DNA of 64,000 bases from Novosphingobium sp. ERN07 (GCF_012641335.1 NZ_JABAID010000001.1:496001-560000); one strand, 5' to 3'. Positions 17,246 through 26,468 are shown, counted from the first letter of the stretch. Notes: a model not told the origin generated them from the sequence alone. A program made the numbers and translations.

Positions 17246-17322
17246 GATGGAAGTGTGCTTAGCGGGGATTTGCTGCGGAGTCATTACTCTGTTGTCTGTT
17301 GCCCCCACGCACCCACCGCGCC

Positions 17323-18075
17323 ATGACTGCGGGCATGATCGATATTTCCCGCTTCACCCTGCCCTCCTGCCAGCAGATGGCCTATCGCCACCTTCCCGGC
17401 GCCGACCCCACAGTCGTCTTCCTCCCCGGCTATATGTCCGACATGGCGGGCGGCAAGGCGCAGGCCGTGATGGAATGGGCGCAGCAACAGGGCCGCGCCT
17501 GCCTTTTGCTCGATTATACCGGCTGCGGGCAGAGCGACGGGGACTTTGGCGATGGCCGCCTGTCAAAGTGGCGGGACGAGGTTGTGGCGCTGATCGATCA
17601 TTTGGGGATCGAGGCGGTGCAGCTTGTCGGCTCCAGCATGGGCGGCTGGCTGATGCTGCTGATTGCGGAAAGCTTGGGCGAACGCGCCAAGGCGCTTGTC
17701 GGCATCGCGCCTGCGCCGGATTTCACCGAATGGGGCTTTTCCCAGTCGCAGCGCATCGAACTCGCATCGGGCCGCACGATCTATGAGGACAACCCTTATG
17801 GGCCGGAGCCTACGCCGACTCATGCCGGGTTCTTCTCCGATGGTGAAAAGCACCGGCGGCTGGGCGGGGAGATCGCTTTCGATGGCCCGGTGCGGCTGCT
17901 GCACGGGCAGGCCGATGCCGATGTGCCGTGGGACATATCGCTGCGCCTCGCCCGCGCCTTGCGTTCAGGCGATGTGCAGGTCCACCTGATCAAGGACGGC
18001 GATCACCGGCTTTCGCGGCCCGGCGACATTGCGCTGCTGCTGCGGGAACTGGCTAATATCGATGGCCAGTGTTGA
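17323..18075 (+). CDS. Alpha/beta hydrolase
   Basis: This is a cytoplasmic esterase or thioesterase of the alpha/beta hydrolase fold, similar in layout to ABHD10-like hydrolases. The 250-aa protein has the nucleophile elbow VGSSMGGWL (Ser about residue 106), an oxyanion region in VVFLPGYMSDM, the acidic residue in LLHGQADADVPW and the catalytic His in KDGDHRLSRPGD. ATG 17335 (MIDISRF) is an alternative start. The gene reads away from thrS, so its promoter shares the region with the thrS leader. It is followed by a TPR protein and an oxidoreductase on the same strand with little spacing. The substrate is unknown. Confidence 0.85.
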   Translation: MTAGMIDISRFTLPSCQQMAYRHLPGADPTVVFLPGYMSDMAGGKAQAVMEWAQQQGRACLLLDYTGCGQSDGDFGDGRLSKWRDEVVALIDHLGIEAVQLVGSSMGGWLMLLIAESLGERAKALVGIAPAPDFTEWGFSQSQRIELASGRTIYEDNPYGPEPTPTHAGFFSDGEKHRRLGGEIAFDGPVRLLHGQADADVPWDISLRLARALRSGDVQVHLIKDGDHRLSRPGDIALLLRELANIDGQC

Positions 18076-18102
18076 TGACACGCCTTGAAGGATGAAAAGC
18101 GC

Positions 18103-19035
18103 ATGATCGATCTGCCCGCGCCCCAGTTTGCGCAGGTCATTTCCGTGGAGCAGACGCAGCACGCCTCGCTCATGCAGATCGGCCCCGCCACCATGCCCAT
18201 GCGCCCGTCAGACCTGCCAATCCCGCGCCGCCGTGATCGCGAACAGCAGCGCGAGACGGAGCGGGAGGCCGGGCTTGTCCGGCCAGACCTGCCGGAGCAG
18301 GACCGCTTGGCCGATTGCCTTGCCAAGGCGCAGACCAATCCCGATGCCGCATTGGTCGAAGCGCAGACCTGGCTGGGCGAAAGCCGCGATACCGGCCAGC
18401 AGGTGCGCGCCAACCAGTGCCTTGGCATGTTGCGTTCGAACATGGGTGATTTCGACGGCGCGCTGGAAGCCTTCGCGCAGGCCGTGGCAGGCGTGCCCAA
18501 GGAACAGGAAGTCGCCGCCGTGTCGCTGATGGCGATGGCAGGCAATGCCGCCCTTGCTGCCGGAAAGCCGCAGGACGCGCTAGGCTGGCTGGATCGTGCG
18601 GTCGCGGTTCAGGGCAATGGAGGCAAGACCGGGCTGGCCGAAATCCAAATCGACCGGTCACGCGCGCTCGTGGCACTTGCCCGCAACGCAGAGGCCGCAT
18701 CGGCGCTCGACGAAGTGCATCGTCTTGCTCCCGAAGAAGCCGAGGGCTGGCTGCTTTCAGCCACGCTGGCGCGCCGCATGGATGATCTCCCCCGCGCCCA
18801 GCGCGACATCGAAATCGCCAGCAAATACGATCCGCGCGATCCAAGGGTGGCCCTTGAAGCGGGCGTCATCGCCGTGCTTTCCGGGCGTGACGAGGCTGCG
18901 CGCAAATCGTGGGAATCGGTCGTTGCGGTGGACAAGGACGGCGAGGCGGGAAAGGTTGCAAAGAGCTACCTTGAACAGTTGGGGCCTGCCCCTACATCTC
19001 AAGTTCCTGAAACAACACAGAAGCCAAACCCATGA
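18103..19035 (+). CDS. Tetratricopeptide-repeat protein of unknown role
   Basis: This is a 310-aa protein without signal peptide. After a Pro/Arg-rich, charged N-terminal region (residues 1-65), TPR-like helical pairs fill the rest. Clear examples are LGMLRSNMGDFDGALEAFAQA, AALAAGKPQDALGWLDRAVA and ATLARRMDDLPRAQRDIEIA. The ATG at 18103 has AGGA about 10 nt upstream; a TTG at 18085 is the alternative. The stop overlaps the start of the LLM oxidoreductase by 4 nt, so the two are co-translated. TPRs suggest a protein-binding adaptor, but the partner cannot be named. Confidence 0.75.
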   Translation: MIDLPAPQFAQVISVEQTQHASLMQIGPATMPMRPSDLPIPRRRDREQQRETEREAGLVRPDLPEQDRLADCLAKAQTNPDAALVEAQTWLGESRDTGQQVRANQCLGMLRSNMGDFDGALEAFAQAVAGVPKEQEVAAVSLMAMAGNAALAAGKPQDALGWLDRAVAVQGNGGKTGLAEIQIDRSRALVALARNAEAASALDEVHRLAPEEAEGWLLSATLARRMDDLPRAQRDIEIASKYDPRDPRVALEAGVIAVLSGRDEAARKSWESVVAVDKDGEAGKVAKSYLEQLGPAPTSQVPETTQKPNP

Positions 19036-20024
19036 AACTCTCCGTCCTCGATCTGGTCAGCGTGGTTGAGGGCGGGACGGCAAGGCAGGCGCTCGACAAT
19101 TCCGCCGCTGCGGCCAAAGTGGCAGAGGAATGCGGATTCCAGCGTTATTGGGTGGCCGAGCATCACGGGATGGAGGGCCTTGCCGGAGCCGCCACAGCGG
19201 TGGCGCTGGCGCATATCGGGCAGGGCACGTCCACGATCCGCATCGGCGCGGGCGGGATCATGCTGCCCAATCACAATCCCCTTGTTATCGCAGAACAATT
19301 CGGCACGCTTGATGCGCTGTTTCCGGGGCGCGTCGACCTTGGGCTGGGCCGTGCGCCGGGAGCCGACCAGCGCATCATGCGCGCGCTGCACAAGGATACG
19401 AACCGCGCGGCAGAGGACTTTCCGCAGGACGTGGTGGAATTGCAGCTTCAGTTCGCAGGCGATCCGCGTGTGCCGTTGCAGGCCTATCCGGCCAAGGGTG
19501 CCAAGCCGCAAATGTGGATTCTGGGATCGAGCCTGTTCGGCGCGCAACTGGCGGCGATGATGGGCCTGCCTTATGCCTTTGCCTCGCACTTTGCGCCCGA
19601 TCACCTTGATTCGGCGCTGAAAATCTACCGCGAGCGGTTCCAGCCATCCGAGGTTCTCGACGCGCCCTATTGCGCCGCCGCGATCAACGTGGTCGCCGCC
19701 GATTCTGACGAAGAAGCGCAATTGCTGGCCTCGTCGATGGATCAGGCCTTCGTCGCACTACGCACCGGCAATCCCGGCAAGTTGAAGCCGCCGGTGCCGG
19801 GCTATCGCGACTCGCTCCCGCCGCAGGCGCTCGCCATGCTGGAGCATGTGCGGCAGGTCAGCACTTGCGGCACTGTGGCGACGGTGCGGGCCGGTCTGGC
19901 CGCATTTGCCGAGCGGACGCAGGTGGACGAAGTTATTGTTGCGGCGTCTATTTTTGATCAAGCAGCGCGGCTGAAATCGCTACGCCTGACAGCAGAGGCA
20001 GCGCGCGAAACGGTGCATTCCTGA
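19032..20024 (+). CDS. LLM-class flavin-dependent oxidoreductase
   Basis: This belongs to the luciferase-like monooxygenase superfamily, subgroup resembling MsnO8/YhbW. These are TIM-barrel enzymes using reduced FMN, and most have no assigned substrate. The 330-aa protein has the typical N-terminus MKLSVLDLVSVVEGGTARQA, the flavin-region motifs YWVAEHHGM and IRIGAGGIMLPNH, and RVDLGLGRAPGAD. The start overlaps the TPR gene stop (ATGA). Directly after its stop lies a 10-bp tandem repeat array that recurs near 60.9 kb. Confidence 0.88.
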   Translation: MKLSVLDLVSVVEGGTARQALDNSAAAAKVAEECGFQRYWVAEHHGMEGLAGAATAVALAHIGQGTSTIRIGAGGIMLPNHNPLVIAEQFGTLDALFPGRVDLGLGRAPGADQRIMRALHKDTNRAAEDFPQDVVELQLQFAGDPRVPLQAYPAKGAKPQMWILGSSLFGAQLAAMMGLPYAFASHFAPDHLDSALKIYRERFQPSEVLDAPYCAAAINVVAADSDEEAQLLASSMDQAFVALRTGNPGKLKPPVPGYRDSLPPQALAMLEHVRQVSTCGTVATVRAGLAAFAERTQVDEVIVAASIFDQAARLKSLRLTAEAARETVHS

Positions 20025-20056
20025 AGTGCACCTAGATGCACCTAACTGCACCTAGG
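20025..20056. repeat. 10-bp tandem array (GCACCTAG type), copy 1
   Basis: Three imperfect 10-bp units, GCACCTAGAT, GCACCTAACT and GCACCTAGGC, follow the oxidoreductase stop at once and end in a partial GCAC. The array is preceded by TCCTGAAGT, exactly as at 60916-60950. Confidence 0.75.
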
Positions 20057-20191
20057 CGCACAAAACGACACGCGAACGCAACGCGGCGGCACCATTGTTC
20101 GCCTCAAAGATTACAACCGCAGGTTAAGCCGTCCGCGCCATTGAACCGGACTTGCTGCTACTGCGCCTCTGGATTACCATATGGAATAATG

Positions 20192-20249
20192 ATACAAGTC
20201 TGTATTCAATAATTACAAGAGAGGGTAATAATCCTCTCTCACTGGAGAG
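20192..20249 (+). promoter_or_regulatory. Operator-like and switch-like inverted repeats upstream of the glutamate dehydrogenase
   Basis: ATACA-AGTC-TGTAT (20192-20205) is a small palindrome of the type bound by dimeric regulators, in an AT-rich stretch. AGAGAGG (20218-20224) pairs with CCTCTCT (20233-20239). The same CTCTC can instead pair with GAGAG at 20245-20249, which overlaps the only Shine-Dalgarno-like sequence (GGAGAG) before the ATG at 20263. The two pairings exclude each other, so translation could be switched. This is an inference from complementarity only. Confidence 0.4.
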
Positions 20250-20262
20250 CCGGAAAAACGTT

Positions 20263-23200
20263 ATGGCGTCAACGTCCGCAACCCTGTCCGATCCCTCGAC
20301 CGACACTCTCGCCTTCGCGCTGGCCGAACGCTTCGCCGCCGCGCTGCTGCCCGATGAAGCCCGCGATTTCGACAATGCGCGCCTTGCCGAAGCTGCCCGC
20401 TTCGCCGCGACCGCCGCTGCCGTCCGCAAGGGCAGCGATCCTGCTATCGCCATAGAAAGCGTCAGCGGATCGGACAGTGCCGAGCGCCACTTGCGCATCG
20501 CGGTGATCAATGATGACATGCCTTTTCTTGTCGATTCAATCACTTCTGCGATCACCGCGCAAGGTTTGACCATCGACCGTCTGGTCCACCCCGTTGCCGC
20601 CGTGCGCCGCGATGGCGAAGGGCGTCTGACCGAATTTCCTGCAGGCGACGCCAGCGGAGAGCGCCGCGAATCCATCGTCTATCTTGAAACCGAACGCGCC
20701 GATGCGCGGCAGCGCCGCGCGCTGATCGCCGCACTGGAAGAAACGCTGGCGGACGTGCGCGCCGCCGTGGCCGATTGGCCGATGATGCAGGCCGCGATGC
20801 GCGCCGATGCCGATAGTCTGGCCGATCCCGAAGGCGCGGCGTTGCTGCGCTGGCTGGCGGACGGGATGCTGACGCAACTGGGCAGCGTGACGCGCCACCG
20901 CGACGGGACCGAGGAAAAACCGCTGGGCATCTGCCGCGCGAGCGAGCGGAGCCTGCTGGCGGCATCGTCCTATGACCGGGCATTCAAGTGGTTCGAAAGC
21001 GGGAAGGGCCGTGCGCCGCTGATCGTCAAGGCGAACCGCATTGCCAATGTGCACCGCCGCGTACCGCTGGACCTGTTCATCGTGCCGCGCATCGAAAGCG
21101 GCAAGGTTGTCGCGCTGTCCGTCCATGCCGGCGTGTGGACCAGCGCCGCGCTGGCCGCTGCGCCGGATCGCATTCCGCGCCTGCGCACGCAGCTTTCCGA
21201 ACTGATGGACAAGTTCGGCTTTTCGCCCAACGGCCACGCCGGAAAGGCGCTGGTCCACGCGCTGACCGCGCTGCCGCACGATCTGCTGATCAGCTTTGCT
21301 GAAGCCGATCTTGAGCGCGTGGTGACTGCGACGATGAGTCTGGTGGACCGTCCGCGCCCCCGCCTTGCGCTGGTGGAAGCGCCGCTGGCCCGGCACATGT
21401 TCGCCTTCGTGTGGCTGCCGCGCGATGTGTTGTCCACGCAAGTGCGGCTTTCGATCATGGCGATGCTGGAAAGCGCAACCGGGGCGCAGGTGATCGACTG
21501 GGCGCTGCAGGTGGAAGGCAGCACGCTGGCGATGCTGCGCTTCGTGCTCGACGTGCGCGAACAGCACGGTACGGCGGATGAAGATGCGCTGGACCTGCAA
21601 CTGCAATCGATGGTGCGGGGTTGGGCCGGTGCGGTGGAAACCGAACTTGCGGCAACCGAAGAACCTTCGCGCGCGGCGGCCATCGCAGCGCGTTATGCCG
21701 ATGCTTTCCCGATTGCCTATCGCAATGCCTCTGGCGCGGGCGAGGCGGCGCGCGACATCCGTGTTTTGCGCACGCTGACAGGAGCCAAAGCCCCGCGCCG
21801 CGCCGTGCGGCTGCATCGCAATGCCGGCGAAGTAGCGCTGCGGCTGAAGCTCTATCAGCGCGAAGGAGCGATCGTGCTGTCCGATGCCGTGCCGGTGCTG
21901 GAAAACTTCGGCTTCCGCGTGCTGGAAGAAGTGCCGACGCCGCTGGATGGCGGGCGGCTGGGCTATATCCACGATTTCCTCGTCTCGCACCCGGCAGACA
22001 CATCGCTGGATGATCTGCTGGCGCGTGCCGAATCCATCGAAGGATCGCTGGCGGCGGTGCTGAACGGCGCGGCGGAGGACGATGCGTTCAATCGCCTGAT
22101 CGTGGCCACCGGGCTTACCGCGGTTGAAGCCAACTGGCTGCGCGCGTTCTATCGCTATCTGCGGCAGGCGGGCATGACCTTCGGCATCCCCACCGTGGTG
22201 GAAGCGCTGAAGAATGCGCCCGCGGTCACGCGCGGGCTGATCGACGCCTTTGTGACGCGCCACGATCCTGCGTTCGAGGGGGACCGTGAGGCCGCCTTTA
22301 CCGAGGCCGAAGAACGGATCAAGGCTGGACTGGCCGGTGTAGCTGCGATCAACGACGACCGCCTGCTGCGCCAGTTCCGCGCGCTGGTGACCGCGATTCT
22401 GCGCACCAATGCCTTTGCCCCGGCGGCGGAAGAAGCGCTGGCATTCAAGATCGATTCGGCGCTGGTCCCGGGCCTGCCCAAGCCGCTGCCGTGGCGCGAA
22501 ATCTTTGTTTATAGCCCGCGCGTGGAAGGCATCCACTTGCGCGCCGGGCCAGTGGCGCGCGGGGGCTTGCGCTGGTCTGACCGGCGCGACGATTTCCGCA
22601 CTGAAATTCTGGGCCTGATGAAGGCGCAGCGTGTGAAGAACGCGGTGATCGTGCCGACCGGGGCCAAGGGCGGCTTCTATCCCAAGCACTTGCCCGATGC
22701 GGTGAAGGATCGCGAAGGCTGGCTGGCCGAGGGCAAGGCCAGCTATCAGGTGTTCATTCGCACGCTGCTTTCGCTGACCGACAATATCGTCGAAGGCGCG
22801 GTGGTTCATCCCGCGTCCGTGGTGGTGCGCGACGGCGAAGACCCCTATTTCGTGGTGGCCGCCGACAAGGGCACGGCGACCTTCTCTGACGTGGCCAATG
22901 CCATCGCGGAATCGAAGGACTTCTGGCTCGACGATGCTTTCGCCAGTGGCGGGTCGAAGGGTTACGATCATAAGGCGATGGGCATTACCGCCAAGGGCGC
23001 GTGGCTTTCGGTGCGGCGGCACTTCCTTGAAATGGGCGTGGACGTGCAGAGCGAACCGGTGCGCGTGGCGGGCTGCGGCGATATGTCGGGCGACGTGTTC
23101 GGCAACGGGATGCTGCTATCAAAGGCGCTGAAAGTGGTGGCCGCGTTCGACCACCGGCACGTGTTCCTCGATCCCGATCCCGATCCTGCGAAAAGCTGGG

Positions 23201-24936
23201 AAGAGCGCGCGCGCATGTTCGCGCTGCCGCGTTCGAGCTGGGACGACTATGACAAGAGCCTGATTTCCGCAGGCGGCGGCGTGTTCCCGCGCTCGATGAA
23301 AGCCATTCCGCTTTCGCCGGAAGTGCAGGCGATGCTGGGGCTGACCGTTGCGGAGATTGACCCGGATTCGCTCATCGCTGCCATTCTTCGCGCGCAAGTG
23401 GACCTGCTGTGGTTCGGCGGCATCGGCACCTATGTGAAGGCCAGCCACCAGAACAACGTCGATGTGGGCGATCCATCCAACGATTCTGTCCGCGTTTCGG
23501 CGGATGAAGTGCGCGCGAAGGTGATCGGCGAGGGCGCGAACCTTGGCACCACGCAGGCGGCGAGGATTGAGTTTTCCTTGCATGGTGGCCGCATCAACAC
23601 GGACTTCATCGACAATTCGGCAGGCGTCGATTGTTCTGACAACGAGGTGAACATCAAGATCGCGCTGGCGGCGGCGAAGCGGTCTGGCAAGCTGACCGAG
23701 GATGCGCGCGTCGATCTGCTGGTTTCGATGACCGATGACGTTGCCCATCTGGTGCTGGAAGATAATCGGTTGCAGGCGCTGGCGCTGTCTATTGCAGAGC
23801 GTGGCGGGGCGGCGGCGATGCCATCGTGGTCGCGCCTGATCGATGTGCTGGAAGAAGGCGGCGATCTGGACCGCAAGACCGAAGGGCTGGCAGGCGCTGA
23901 AGACCTTGCCCGGCGCGCCGCGGCGGGGCAGGGCTTGACCCGGCCCGAACTGGCGGTGCTGCTGTCCAGCAGCAAGCTGGTGTTGCAGCGCGCGCTGGAA
24001 GACAGTGCCGTGGTGGATGATCCGGTGCTGGAAGTGGAACTGATCGCGGCCTTCCCGCCGCAGATGCAGGAAGCGTTCGAGGACGAAATCACGCACCACC
24101 GCCTGCGCCGCGAGATCATTGCGACCAAACTGGCCAACCGGATCGTGAACCGCATGGGTCCGGTCATGCCGTTCGAACTGTGCGAGGAAGAAGGCGTTTC
24201 GCTGGCGCAAGTGGCGGCGGCCTTCGTTGCGGCGGAACGTCTGCTCGATCTGCGCAAGACGTGGGACATGCTGGACGTGGCGGCGATGCCGGAAACACTG
24301 CGGCTTGCCTTGTTCGAGCGCACGGCGTGGGGGCTGCGCGGGCACATTGCCGATGTGCTGCGTGCGGGGCACGGTTCGTTGCAGCCGGGAGACTTGATCG
24401 AGGATCTGTTCGGTGGTGTGGGCCTGCTGTCACATACCGCAGCGCAACTGCTGCGTGGCGAAGCGCAGGCGCAGGCGCGGGCTATGGCGGACGAACTGGC
24501 GGCAGCGGGGGCGCCTGCGGAAATCGCCGCGCGGCTGGTGCATCTTTACGATATGGACGGCGCGGTGGGCCTTGCCCATCTGGCAGGCGATCTGGGCGTG
24601 GATGCGGCGGCGTTGACCGGGGCCTTTGCCGATCTGGGCGCAACGCTGGGGCTGGACTGGGCGCAGCAGGCAGCGCGACGGATGAATCCATCCGATCCTT
24701 GGGAGCGGCTGCTGGTGGCCGGGCTTTCGCGCGATTTTGAACAGATGCGGCTAGACTTTCTGGCCCGTTCGCGCGGGGGATCGCCCGATGCTTTCGTGGC
24801 CGACTGGCTGGGAGCGAACGCGGCGGCGGTGAAGCAGTTCCGCAGCCTTGTGGCGCGGGCGCAGGCGGCTCCTGCGGTGGCACCTGCGATGCTGGCGCAA
24901 GTGGCCAGTCAGGCGCGGACGCTGCTGGGGCGCTGA
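20263..24936 (+). CDS. Large NAD-dependent glutamate dehydrogenase
   Basis: This enzyme deaminates glutamate to 2-oxoglutarate with NAD+ and feeds amino acid carbon into the TCA cycle. At 1557 aa it matches the 180-kDa class (Bac_GDH) of Caulobacter, Pseudomonas and Streptomyces. An N-terminal regulatory half of about 700 residues with ACT-like segments (VINDDMPFLVDSI) precedes the catalytic core with RGGLRWSDRRDDFRTEILGL, VPTGAKGGFYPK, GCGDMSGDVFGNGML and VIGEGANLG. A C-terminal helical region follows. The ATG at 20263 is preferred over an open extension to 20152, which runs through AT-rich promoter-like sequence. The window holds no small GdhA-type enzyme. Confidence 0.95.
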   Translation: MASTSATLSDPSTDTLAFALAERFAAALLPDEARDFDNARLAEAARFAATAAAVRKGSDPAIAIESVSGSDSAERHLRIAVINDDMPFLVDSITSAITAQGLTIDRLVHPVAAVRRDGEGRLTEFPAGDASGERRESIVYLETERADARQRRALIAALEETLADVRAAVADWPMMQAAMRADADSLADPEGAALLRWLADGMLTQLGSVTRHRDGTEEKPLGICRASERSLLAASSYDRAFKWFESGKGRAPLIVKANRIANVHRRVPLDLFIVPRIESGKVVALSVHAGVWTSAALAAAPDRIPRLRTQLSELMDKFGFSPNGHAGKALVHALTALPHDLLISFAEADLERVVTATMSLVDRPRPRLALVEAPLARHMFAFVWLPRDVLSTQVRLSIMAMLESATGAQVIDWALQVEGSTLAMLRFVLDVREQHGTADEDALDLQLQSMVRGWAGAVETELAATEEPSRAAAIAARYADAFPIAYRNASGAGEAARDIRVLRTLTGAKAPRRAVRLHRNAGEVALRLKLYQREGAIVLSDAVPVLENFGFRVLEEVPTPLDGGRLGYIHDFLVSHPADTSLDDLLARAESIEGSLAAVLNGAAEDDAFNRLIVATGLTAVEANWLRAFYRYLRQAGMTFGIPTVVEALKNAPAVTRGLIDAFVTRHDPAFEGDREAAFTEAEERIKAGLAGVAAINDDRLLRQFRALVTAILRTNAFAPAAEEALAFKIDSALVPGLPKPLPWREIFVYSPRVEGIHLRAGPVARGGLRWSDRRDDFRTEILGLMKAQRVKNAVIVPTGAKGGFYPKHLPDAVKDREGWLAEGKASYQVFIRTLLSLTDNIVEGAVVHPASVVVRDGEDPYFVVAADKGTATFSDVANAIAESKDFWLDDAFASGGSKGYDHKAMGITAKGAWLSVRRHFLEMGVDVQSEPVRVAGCGDMSGDVFGNGMLLSKALKVVAAFDHRHVFLDPDPDPAKSWEERARMFALPRSSWDDYDKSLISAGGGVFPRSMKAIPLSPEVQAMLGLTVAEIDPDSLIAAILRAQVDLLWFGGIGTYVKASHQNNVDVGDPSNDSVRVSADEVRAKVIGEGANLGTTQAARIEFSLHGGRINTDFIDNSAGVDCSDNEVNIKIALAAAKRSGKLTEDARVDLLVSMTDDVAHLVLEDNRLQALALSIAERGGAAAMPSWSRLIDVLEEGGDLDRKTEGLAGAEDLARRAAAGQGLTRPELAVLLSSSKLVLQRALEDSAVVDDPVLEVELIAAFPPQMQEAFEDEITHHRLRREIIATKLANRIVNRMGPVMPFELCEEEGVSLAQVAAAFVAAERLLDLRKTWDMLDVAAMPETLRLALFERTAWGLRGHIADVLRAGHGSLQPGDLIEDLFGGVGLLSHTAAQLLRGEAQAQARAMADELAAAGAPAEIAARLVHLYDMDGAVGLAHLAGDLGVDAAALTGAFADLGATLGLDWAQQAARRMNPSDPWERLLVAGLSRDFEQMRLDFLARSRGGSPDAFVADWLGANAAAVKQFRSLVARAQAAPAVAPAMLAQVASQARTLLGR

Positions 24937-25014
24937 ATGCAAAGCAACATGGCTTGGTCCGGGCGGGGAACTTCTATATACGCCCGGACATAGCTTTGCT
25001 TTGCCGGAGTGTGC

Positions 25015-25782
25015 ATGAAGGGTTTGTTCCGCGCCGGGATGGCGCTGCTGATCGCGTTTGTCAGCGTTCTCCCAGCCTCCGCGCAGGAGCGCGGGCCGCT
25101 GGTACTGGCGGCGGCGAGTTTACAGGAAGCGATGAACGACGCGGCGGATCGCTGGGCGGCCAAAGGCCATGCGCGGCCTGTGCTGTCCTTCGCGGCGTCT
25201 TCTGCATTGGCCCGGCAGGCAGAGGCGGGCGCGAAGGCCGATCTGTTCGCTTCGGCTGACGAAGAGTGGATGGACTATCTGCAAGGCAAGGGCTTGCTGC
25301 GCGCAGGCACGCGGGCGCGGTTGACCGAAAACCGGCTGGTGCTGATCGCGCCGGTGGGCAGCAAGGTGGCGCTGGGCATCCGGCGCGGCTTTCCGCTGGC
25401 GCAGGCGCTGGGCAGCGGACGGCTGGCAATGGCCGATCCGGCGGCGGTTCCGGCGGGTCGCTATGGGCGCGAGGCGCTCACCAAGCTGGGCGTCTGGAAT
25501 GGCGTTGCAGGCAAAGTGGCGGCGGCGGAGAATGTGCGCGCGGCGCTGGCATTGGTGGAGCGTGGGGCCGCGCCGCTGGGCATCGTCTATGCCACCGATG
25601 CGCGCGCTTCGAAGGGCGTGCGCGTGGTGGGGGTTTTTCCGGCGTCCAGCCATCAGCCCATTACCTATCCCGTGGCGCTGCTAAAGGCTTCGGCCCACCG
25701 CGATGCCGACGGGTTCCGGCGGTTTCTGATTTCGCGTGAAGGGCGGGCGCTTCTGGCGCGGCGCGGGTTTGGGGCCAAATGA
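25015..25782 (+). CDS. modA: Molybdate ABC transporter substrate-binding protein
   Basis: This is the periplasmic binding protein that delivers molybdate (or tungstate) to ModBC. The 255-aa protein begins with a signal peptide (MKGLFRAGMALLIAFVSVLPASAQE). It then shows the ModA landmarks GPLVLAAASLQEAMND, LSFAASSALARQAEAGAKADLFASAD and LALVERGAAPLGIVYATDA; the Ser residues in the first two are the expected oxyanion ligands. GGAG lies 5 nt before the ATG. The stop overlaps modB by 4 nt. No molybdenum-cofactor riboswitch and no good ModE site was seen in the 78-nt upstream gap. Confidence 0.94.
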   Translation: MKGLFRAGMALLIAFVSVLPASAQERGPLVLAAASLQEAMNDAADRWAAKGHARPVLSFAASSALARQAEAGAKADLFASADEEWMDYLQGKGLLRAGTRARLTENRLVLIAPVGSKVALGIRRGFPLAQALGSGRLAMADPAAVPAGRYGREALTKLGVWNGVAGKVAAAENVRAALALVERGAAPLGIVYATDARASKGVRVVGVFPASSHQPITYPVALLKASAHRDADGFRRFLISREGRALLARRGFGAK

Positions 25783-26468
25783 TGGCCCCCGACGTCTGGG
25801 GGATTGTCTGGCTTTCGCTGAAGGTCAGCGCGGTGGCGGTGGGCGCGTGCCTGCCGCTGGCCTTTGCGCTGGCATGGGCATTGGCGCGGGGGCGCTTTGC
25901 AGGCAAAGTGCTGCTGGATGCGGCGGTGCATCTGCCGCTTGTGCTGCCACCGGTGGTCACGGGGTGGCTGCTGCTGCTGGCTTTTGGGCCGCAGGGACCG
26001 GCGGGGCGCTGGCTTGAAGATGTGCTGGGCATGACGCTGATGTTCCGCTGGACCGGGGCGGCGCTGGCGGCGGCGGTCATGGCGCTGCCGCTGATGGTGC
26101 GGGCAATGCGGCTTTCGATAGAGGCGGTCGATCTGCGGCTGGAAGCGGCGGCGATGACGCTGGGCGCATCGCGCTGGCGGGTGTTTCGCACGGTTACGCT
26201 GCCGCTGGCGCTGCCGGGCGTTGTGGCCGGTGCGGTGCTGGGCTTCGCGCGGTCGCTGGGCGAATTTGGCGCGACCATTACCTTTGTTTCCAACATTCCG
26301 GGCGAGACGCAGACGCTGCCACTGGCAATCTACAGTGCACTTCAGGTTCCGGGTGGGGAGGCCGTCGTGACGCGGCTGGCGGTGATTTCGGTGCTGCTGT
26401 CGCTGGCCGCGCTGGTCGTGTCCGAGGTGCTGGCGCGGCGCATGGGGAGGCACGCGCATGTCCTTTGA
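25779..26468 (+). CDS. modB: Molybdate ABC transporter permease
   Basis: This inner-membrane permease forms a homodimer with ModC. The 229-aa protein has about five hydrophobic helices, starting with the one in IVWLSLKVSAVAVGACLPLAFAL. The ABC-permease EAA-type loop reads MTLGASRWRVFRTVTLPLALPG, followed by GFARSLGEFGATITF, typical of ModB. Translation is coupled to modA (ATGA). Its 3' end overlaps modC by 11 nt. Confidence 0.94.
   Translation: MMAPDVWGIVWLSLKVSAVAVGACLPLAFALAWALARGRFAGKVLLDAAVHLPLVLPPVVTGWLLLLAFGPQGPAGRWLEDVLGMTLMFRWTGAALAAAVMALPLMVRAMRLSIEAVDLRLEAAAMTLGASRWRVFRTVTLPLALPGVVAGAVLGFARSLGEFGATITFVSNIPGETQTLPLAIYSALQVPGGEAVVTRLAVISVLLSLAALVVSEVLARRMGRHAHVL

Noticed and set aside
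17214..17786. Plus-strand ORF starting with a Val-rich stretch that looks like a branched-chain amino acid leader
   Set aside because: No ilv or leu gene follows on the plus strand. The Val codons are the complement of the Thr codons on the thrS strand, where a leader makes functional sense.
20536..23022. Minus-strand ORF of 828 codons
   Set aside because: It lies entirely antisense to the glutamate dehydrogenase and gives a His/Arg/Gln-rich product typical of shadow frames in high-GC DNA.
24971..24996. ModE-like site before modA (CTATATA ... ACATAG)
   Set aside because: Only a partial, asymmetric match to the ModE palindrome; no modE gene in the window.
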